Of a stretch of 9,541 nt of DNA, positions 5,148-9,541 are shown piece by piece. Under the pieces are notes generated by a model, which saw only the letters and a list, made by a program, of their open reading frames with translations, was not told where the DNA came from and searched no databases. The stretch is from positions 1-9,541 of the forward strand of contig MFMA01000018.1 in assembly GCA_001783355.1 (NCBI GenBank), read 5' to 3'. The translations under genes and the position numbers were made by a program. This DNA comes from Candidatus Kaiserbacteria bacterium RIFCSPLOWO2_01_FULL_54_20. Lineage in GTDB: Bacteria; Patescibacteriota; Minisyncoccia; Phycocordibacterales; UBA2100. The stretch's first letter is position 1. Each line of letters begins with the position of its first letter.

Positions 5148-5248
5148 GCGGAAACGCCTTTAATAGCTGTTAAGCGAAGCGCGTCTTTAAAGCATTCGCG
5201 CTGAGGCGCAAGCGGGGTTTTTTTATTGCCCGGCAGCGTAGTTTTTGC
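5148..5248. promoter_or_regulatory. Divergent promoter region between cca and secretion ATPase
   Basis: About 100 bases separate the two divergent genes. TTTAAA at 5186-5191 is palindromic; on the minus strand it would start RNA near 5162, leaving a short leader that includes AAAGGCG for the CCA gene. The T-rich element TTTTTTTATT at 5218-5227 is centred about 26 bases before the ATPase ATG, and no ribosome site is seen between them, which fits a leaderless message for the ATPase. Positions are inferred from archaeal TATA spacing. Confidence 0.45.
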
Positions 5249-6658
5249 ATGGCGAAAATAACGCAAGACTACCCTTTTTTCGATTACGAACTGCACGAGG
5301 AACTGTCGTCGGAAGAGCTTGCGCTAGTAAAAGAGCTTTTTGAAGTGCTCACTTCATCCGGCGATTTGGCGGCGTTCTGCCGCAAGTACGGCGTTGAGCA
5401 AAAGAAAATGCAGGATTTCGTCTCGTCCCTAGACGTCATGTCGCTAGGACGGCCGGTTTCTTCCAGAATCCGGGCGGATTTCGTTTCAAGGCTTTTGGCA
5501 GCGCTCGCGCTTCCCAACGCCCAGCAGCTTTCGGTTGCGGTTGCGAATGCGGTTCACGGGTATCAGGTGATACAGCCTTTGCTTGACGACGACGACGTCG
5601 AGGAAATCACGTTCGACGGGGAAAAGCCCGTTTTCATCTACCACCGAGAGAAAGGCGTGTGCAAAACCAACCTTGCTTTTTCTAGCGGAGAGCTGGCCGC
5701 GTTTTTGGCGCAGTTAGATGTAAAGCCGGATGGGGAAGTAGTGGAAACGAGGCTTGCGGACGGAAGCCGCGCGAGCGTGTTGACGCCGCCGGTCGTGGCG
5801 AATCCGTCTGTAACAATCCGCAAATACCGCACTCACCCCCTGAGCATAATGGATTTAATAGAAAAAAACACGATTACGGCTGAACTGGCTGCGTTCTTGT
5901 GGACTGCCGTTGACGGCCTTATGGTCACTCCCTTCAACTTTTTGATAGTGGGCAGCACTTCCGCGGGAAAAACGAGTTTGCTTAACGCGTGCACCGCGTT
6001 CATTCCGCCGTCAGAGCGAATAGTAATCATAGAAGACGTACCAGAACTAAACCTGTCTTCAAAGCAAAATTCGGTGCAGGCGACTTCCACTCCCTCGTTT
6101 GACATGCAGGCGTTGCTGAAAAGCTCCCTCCGCCTTCGCCCGGACCGGATTATTGTCGGCGACATTCGCGGCGGCGAAGCTGAGACGATGTTTACCGCGA
6201 TGAACACGGGGCACAGGGGCGTGATAGGGACGCTGCACGCAAATAATGCAACGGACGCGATGACGCGCTTGCAGAACGAGCCCATGAACGTGCCGCGCGG
6301 GCTCCTGCCGTTGTGCGACTTGATTATCGTGCAACAGCGTTTCAACGACCGGAAGAAAGGCACCATCCGCAGGGTGGTGCAGGTTGCGGAAGTGTCGAAA
6401 ATCGAGGAGGATATAATCGCGATGAACGACTTGTTCTTGTACGACCCGCAGTCCGACACGATAGAGCGAACGCGATTCCAGAGCTTGGCCGTGGAAAAGC
6501 TTTCGAAAGCCTTGAACGTGAGCATCAACGACGTGAAGAACGCGATTCAAGAGCGCGTTTCGATTATCGAAGACTTGGGGAAGGAAGGCGTGGCGCAAGG
6601 TGGCGACGTTAACGACTTCATGTTGAAGTACTACGCGCGGTATTACCGCGGCGTGTGA
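5249..6658 (+). CDS. Archaeal type IV pilus / secretion ATPase (FlaI/PilB/GspE-like, VirB11 superfamily)
   Basis: This 469-residue cytoplasmic ATPase has an N-terminal domain (about 1-220) and a RecA-like motor. Walker A is GSTSAGKT at 235-242, the acidic box is IEDVPEL at 261-267, Walker B is RIIVGDIRGGE at 300-310, and the histidine box is TGHRGVIGTLHAN at 320-332. Together these define the family whose hexamers power archaella, archaeal type IV pili and related systems. It is somewhat shorter than many FlaI proteins, mainly at the N terminus. No archaellum genes (flagellins, FlaH) lie beside it, so an adhesion pilus or other pilus-like assembly is a better guess than the archaellum; its usual membrane partner (FlaJ/TadC type) is not in the window. 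A prepilin peptidase lies 1.8 kb downstream on the same strand and belongs to the same process. The start ATG has no ribosome site and is probably leaderless. Confidence 0.93.
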   Translation: MAKITQDYPFFDYELHEELSSEELALVKELFEVLTSSGDLAAFCRKYGVEQKKMQDFVSSLDVMSLGRPVSSRIRADFVSRLLAALALPNAQQLSVAVANAVHGYQVIQPLLDDDDVEEITFDGEKPVFIYHREKGVCKTNLAFSSGELAAFLAQLDVKPDGEVVETRLADGSRASVLTPPVVANPSVTIRKYRTHPLSIMDLIEKNTITAELAAFLWTAVDGLMVTPFNFLIVGSTSAGKTSLLNACTAFIPPSERIVIIEDVPELNLSSKQNSVQATSTPSFDMQALLKSSLRLRPDRIIVGDIRGGEAETMFTAMNTGHRGVIGTLHANNATDAMTRLQNEPMNVPRGLLPLCDLIIVQQRFNDRKKGTIRRVVQVAEVSKIEEDIIAMNDLFLYDPQSDTIERTRFQSLAVEKLSKALNVSINDVKNAIQERVSIIEDLGKEGVAQGGDVNDFMLKYYARYYRGV

Positions 6659-6674
6659 GCTTTCCGCCTCCTGG

Positions 6675-6682
6675 TTTTTAAC
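6675..6682 (+). promoter_or_regulatory. Possible TATA box for SRP54
   Basis: TTTTTAAC lies in the 56-base gap after the ATPase gene and would place RNA starts near 6704, 11 bases before the SRP54 ATG. GTGGGG at 6702-6707, just before the ATG, could act as a weak ribosome site. The assignment rests on spacing only. Confidence 0.35.
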
Positions 6683-6714
6683 TTTGCTCCCGCAGTGTTT
6701 TGTGGGGTTAAAAA

Positions 6715-8025
6715 ATGGATTTGGGTTCGGGCATCCGCAAGGCGCTGGCCAGGATCACTGGAGCGAGCGTCGTCGACGAAAATGCAGTTAAAGAGCTAGT
6801 CAAAGACTTGCAGCGCGTTCTCATCACGAACGACGTCAACGTAAAGCTCGTTTTCCAGCTTACTAAAACGATTGAAGAGCGGGCGTTGAAGGAAAAGCTC
6901 GTGCCGGGCTTGAGCTTGAGAGAGCACGTAGTAAGCGTGGTGCACGCCGAGCTTCAGAAGGTTTTGGGCGGAAAGTTCGAGCCCCGCCTTGGAAAACAAA
7001 AAATCCTGCTGTTGGGCTTGTTCGGCAGCGGGAAAACCACGAGCGCGGCAAAACTCGCGAAGTTCTACCAGTCTAAAGGCTTGAAAGTCGCGTTGATAGC
7101 CGCGGACGTGTATCGTCCCGCGGCGTTCGACCAACTGCAGCAGCTGTCAGAGCAGGTGAAAAGCGGTTTTTACGGAGTTCGCGGAGAGAAAAGCGCGGTT
7201 AAAATAGCCGAGCAATCGCTCGAGGAGCTTGAAGGGAAATACGACGTTTTGATTCTCGACTCCGCCGGGAGAAGCGCTTTCGACGGCGCGTTGGCGGAAG
7301 AGCTGAAGGAAGTAGCAAATGCGTTCAAGCCCGACGAAAAGTTTTTGGTTGTGAGCGCTGACTTGGGGCAGGTTGCGGGAAAACAGGCGCAGGAATTTCA
7401 TTCGACTGTCGGCGTGACCGGCGTTATAGTAACGAAGATGGACGGGAGCGGCAAGGGCGGAGGCGCGCTGAGCAGCCTTGCGGTGACCGGCTCTCGCGTG
7501 GCGTTCATAGGCACGGGCGAGAAAATCACTGACATCCAGCCTTTCGACTCCACCCGTTTTGTTGCGGAATTGGTCGGTTTTCCAGACCTCGCATCGCTTT
7601 TGGATAAAATGAAGGAGGCGAGCGATGAAGAGTCGGTGCAAAAGGCGATTGCCGAAGGGAAACTGGATTTTGAAAGCTTTCTGGCGCAAATGCGGGCGAT
7701 GCGCAAGATGGGGCCCATGAAGCAAATAATGCAGATGCTCGGCGTATACGATTTGCCAGAGGAAATGGTGGCGCAGAGCGAAGAGAAAATGAAGGCTTTC
7801 GAAGCCGCAGTTTTAAGCATGACGCCGGCAGAACGCAAGAACCCCGACCTGATGAAGTCAAAAACACGGCAGACGAGGGTGGCAAAGGGCGCGGGGCTGA
7901 AAGAGGATGACGTGCGCGAGCTCATAAAGAATTTCGAGAAGAGCGTGAAGATGATGAAGCAATTCAAGGGCAACAAGGGCTTGCTCAAGAAATTCGGCAA
8001 GATGATGCCAAACTTCAAGATTTAA
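6715..8025 (+). CDS. srp54: Signal recognition particle 54 kDa protein (SRP54/Ffh GTPase)
   Basis: This 436-residue protein has the N-G-M layout. The N domain (1 to about 90) is helical. G-domain motifs are GLFGSGKTT at 101-109 (G1; most members have GQ or LQ in place of LF), DVYRPAA at 131-137 (G2), DSAGR at 182-186 (G3), TKMDGSGKGGGA at 240-251 (G4) and GTGEK at 266-270 (G5). The methionine-rich M domain (about 320-436) carries RKMGPMKQIMQML and the RNA-binding stretch TRQTRVAKGAG. The protein binds signal sequences and 7S RNA and brings ribosomes to the membrane through FtsY. In this window it lies between a pilus ATPase and a prepilin peptidase, both of which need membrane targeting, but SRP54 is universal and the link may be chance. 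Confidence 0.97.
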   Translation: MDLGSGIRKALARITGASVVDENAVKELVKDLQRVLITNDVNVKLVFQLTKTIEERALKEKLVPGLSLREHVVSVVHAELQKVLGGKFEPRLGKQKILLLGLFGSGKTTSAAKLAKFYQSKGLKVALIAADVYRPAAFDQLQQLSEQVKSGFYGVRGEKSAVKIAEQSLEELEGKYDVLILDSAGRSAFDGALAEELKEVANAFKPDEKFLVVSADLGQVAGKQAQEFHSTVGVTGVIVTKMDGSGKGGGALSSLAVTGSRVAFIGTGEKITDIQPFDSTRFVAELVGFPDLASLLDKMKEASDEESVQKAIAEGKLDFESFLAQMRAMRKMGPMKQIMQMLGVYDLPEEMVAQSEEKMKAFEAAVLSMTPAERKNPDLMKSKTRQTRVAKGAGLKEDDVRELIKNFEKSVKMMKQFKGNKGLLKKFGKMMPNFKI

Positions 8026-8039
8026 GCTTTCTGCATTTT

Positions 8040-8043
8040 GGTG
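8040..8043 (+). promoter_or_regulatory. Ribosome binding site deciding the Nudix start
   Basis: GGTG ends 5 bases before the ATG at 8049. It favours that ATG over an in-frame GTG at 8043, which overlaps the site itself. Confidence 0.55.
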
Positions 8044-8048
8044 TGCGA

Positions 8049-8456
8049 ATGGATTCAAAACGGGTTTTTGGCGCGGTTGCGGTCATCGTATTGAACGGAG
8101 GCAAGGTTTTGCTCGGACAGAGGACTGGCACTAACGGACGAGGAACGTGGTGTTTTCCAGGCGGGAAAATCGAGCCGGGAGAACTAGTGGTCGAAGCGGC
8201 GAAAAGGGAAACGCTTGAAGAAGCGGGAATGGCCGCTTTGAATTTGGATTTCGCAGGGTATGTTGACACGCCCTATCCGCCTAGTCAGTTTTGGCTTACG
8301 CTTTACTTCAGGTGCACCGAGTTTTCGGGAGAACCAAGCTCGCCCGAGCCGCACAAAATCGACGGCTGGCAGTGGTTTTCGAAAGACGATTTGCCTTCGC
8401 CGTTGTTCGGCCACACGCAAGCCGCGTTCGATAAAGGATTTGTTTGGAAGGATTGA
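8049..8456 (+). CDS. Nudix hydrolase (MutT/NUDT15-like)
   Basis: This 135-residue protein carries a complete Nudix box from G39 to M61: GKIEPGE (39-45), seven residues, then RETLEEAGM (53-61), matching Gx5Ex7REUxEExGU with Thr at the first U position. The N-terminal strands (VFGAVAVIVLNGGKVLLGQR) and the late WQWFSKDDLPSPLF stretch resemble the NUDT15/plant NUDX1 and MutT group, which hydrolyse nucleoside triphosphates or related diphosphates. The exact substrate cannot be read from sequence; removal of oxidised nucleotides is one possibility. The gene lies 23 bases after SRP54, and its stop codon abuts the start of the prepilin peptidase, so it is in one operon with the peptidase. Confidence 0.92.
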   Translation: MDSKRVFGAVAVIVLNGGKVLLGQRTGTNGRGTWCFPGGKIEPGELVVEAAKRETLEEAGMAALNLDFAGYVDTPYPPSQFWLTLYFRCTEFSGEPSSPEPHKIDGWQWFSKDDLPSPLFGHTQAAFDKGFVWKD

Positions 8457-9302
8457 TTGCAAATGATGGACTTCGAAATTTTGCGCGTTGTCATTGCGGT
8501 TGTGCTTACCGCAATCGCGGCGTGGCAGGACAACAAAACTTCCTACGTGGACGACAAGGTTTTGTACGCACTAGTGGGAGCCGGGTTGTTGCTCAACGCG
8601 TTGTCTTTCAGCGTCTCGTTCTTCATTTCAACTTTGCCTGCCGCCTTGTTCATCGCCGCATTCGGGTATTTGTTGTGGCGTAGGGGAAGCTTCGGGCAGG
8701 GAGACGTTTGGCTGTTCTTGGGGTTGCAGCTTTTGCTGCCGGAATACCCGTCGTTCGTGCAAAGCCCGTTGCCTTCGTTCCCGTTCGTGGCCAGCGTTTT
8801 CCTTGCATCAAGCGTTTTCTCGCTTTTCGGTTCGACCGCGTTTTACGCTGCAAAACTTTCGCAGGCGAATGCGTTTGGCAAGATCCGCTCGGCGGCTTTC
8901 ATAGTTTTGGGCGTTTCAGCCGCATTCTTGCTTTACCTGCTTCCCGTAGCACCTCTGGCGAAATTGTTTTTCTCGTTGTTCGCCATTTCCGCAGTCTTTC
9001 TTGCTCTGTTCTACCGAACCATCACTGAAAAAGTTTTGGTCCAGTGGGTTTCGCTCAAAGGCGTTGAGGACGAGGATGTTCTGGCTCTGGACAAACTGCC
9101 GCGAGATTTCGTGAAAAAGCACGGGCTGGGGAAAGTGGCTACGAAAAGCGTTTTCGCGAAGCTCAAGGCGTTGAGCAAGAGCGGAAGGATGAAAAAATTC
9201 CCGGTTTACAAAAATTTGATCCGCTTCAACCCGTACGTGCTTGCCGGCCTGATGGCCTGCCTTTACGCCGGCGATTTGCTCGTGTGGGTTTTGCTACGTT
9301 AA
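8457..9302 (+). CDS. Archaeal prepilin / preflagellin peptidase (A24 aspartate peptidase)
   Basis: This 281-residue multi-membrane protein has the two A24 aspartates: D25 in AAWQDNKTSYVDDKV (21-35) and D83 in FGQGD (79-83), the GxGD motif. Hydrophobic segments lie near 8-23, 36-50, 54-74, 85-96, 106-127, 144-163 and 168-186. A charged cytoplasmic region of about 75 residues follows (187 to about 262), and a last segment runs near 262-279. The enzyme cleaves the class III signal peptides of pilin-like proteins, and the pilus ATPase upstream is a matching partner. The TTG at 8457 directly follows the Nudix stop and has GGAAGG five bases upstream; ATG codons at 8463 and 8466 are alternatives. 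The stop overlaps the end of the convergent RtcA gene by nine bases. Confidence 0.92.
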   Translation: MQMMDFEILRVVIAVVLTAIAAWQDNKTSYVDDKVLYALVGAGLLLNALSFSVSFFISTLPAALFIAAFGYLLWRRGSFGQGDVWLFLGLQLLLPEYPSFVQSPLPSFPFVASVFLASSVFSLFGSTAFYAAKLSQANAFGKIRSAAFIVLGVSAAFLLYLLPVAPLAKLFFSLFAISAVFLALFYRTITEKVLVQWVSLKGVEDEDVLALDKLPRDFVKKHGLGKVATKSVFAKLKALSKSGRMKKFPVYKNLIRFNPYVLAGLMACLYAGDLLVWVLLR

Positions 9303-9541
9303 GGCGACGGTGCAGGTTTTTTCGCCGTCCAGTGAAAACTTTGCGGGCAAGAATCTTTCGCAAACCGCGATGTTCGCAAGCAAATGCTCGGTTTTTTTCG
9401 TGCGAATCGCGCTTTTTCCTTCAGCCAAAGCCATCAGCGGAATCAGCTGGTCTCCCAAATGCTCATCGACCGCTTCGGCAGAATTATTGAATTCTAAAAA
9501 CTTTTGCGCAACTTCTTCTCCTACTTTTTCAGCAGGCTTAC
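9294..9541 (-). CDS. rtcA: RNA 3'-terminal phosphate cyclase (RtcA), C-terminal 81 residues, 5' end outside window
   Basis: The minus strand is open from the right edge to a TAG stop at 9294-9296, giving 81 residues plus a partial codon. The visible part matches the end of the RtcA family: KPAEKVGEEVAQKFLE at the start, AVDEHLGDQLIPLMALAEG in the middle (usual family form VDxHLxDQLLPxLALA), then TEHLLANIAVCERFLPAKF and a final strand. RtcA converts RNA 3'-phosphates to 2',3'-cyclic phosphates using ATP. Catalytic residues lie in the missing part. The gene converges on the prepilin peptidase gene with a nine-base overlap. Confidence 0.88.
   Translation of the reverse strand, partial: KPAEKVGEEVAQKFLEFNNSAEAVDEHLGDQLIPLMALAEGKSAIRTKKTEHLLANIAVCERFLPAKFSLDGEKTCTVALT

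Noticed and set aside
5833..6598. Long minus-strand frames opposite the secretion ATPase
   Set aside because: The plus strand has all Walker and box motifs of the ATPase; the minus frames show no domain features.
1..9541. CRISPR array, toxin-antitoxin or defence system
   Set aside because: I saw no short regularly spaced repeats and no defence-family proteins; the only repeat is the 418-bp tandem duplication.

Overview
This window reads as a chromosomal segment of an archaeon. The evidence is an archaeal class I CCA-adding enzyme, archaeal EF-1beta, a small double zinc-ribbon protein of the EF-1beta neighbourhood, a RibL-type FAD synthase, a DUF359 (GTP-dependent dephospho-CoA kinase) domain, archaeal SRP54, an archaeal secretion/pilus ATPase with an A24 prepilin peptidase, and a tRNA gene with a bulge-helix-bulge intron and no encoded CCA. 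Short intergenic gaps, compact proteins and the style of SRP54 suggest a DPANN-like lineage, but that placement is inference. Ribosome binding sites resemble GGTGA/GTGAT, and TTG starts are used.

Region 1 (1-1096, minus strand): a split tRNA-Arg(GCG) gene is followed 30 bases later by a PPAT-DUF359 fusion that runs off the left edge and would catalyse the last two steps of CoA synthesis.

Region 2 (1121-2829, plus strand): a TATA-like element lies between the tRNA and a plus-strand operon of zinc-ribbon protein, RibL-type nucleotidyltransferase, an unrecognised 100-residue protein, and EF-1beta. The operon is interrupted by a perfect 418-bp tandem duplication. This gives two identical copies of the unknown gene and a broken 5' fragment of the EF-1beta gene.

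Region 3 (2826-5147, minus strand): CCA-adding enzyme, a Mut7-C (PIN-like) RNase with zinc ribbon, and an unrecognised histidine-rich 153-residue protein form a tight operon converging on EF-1beta.

Region 4 (5249-9302, plus strand): a FlaI/PilB-like secretion ATPase, SRP54, a Nudix hydrolase and a prepilin peptidase. The ATPase and peptidase belong to one process (archaeal type IV pilus-like surface structures), and SRP54 serves delivery of membrane proteins. The peptidase gene converges on the 3' end of an RtcA-type RNA 3'-phosphate cyclase gene (9294-9541, minus strand), which runs off the right edge.

Nearly all genes are housekeeping genes, and I see no defence system, CRISPR array or insertion sequence. 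The observations most worth a second look are the tandem duplication, the CoA fusion enzyme, the canonical tRNA intron, the Glu replacing the third catalytic Asp in the CCA enzyme, and the two unrecognised proteins.
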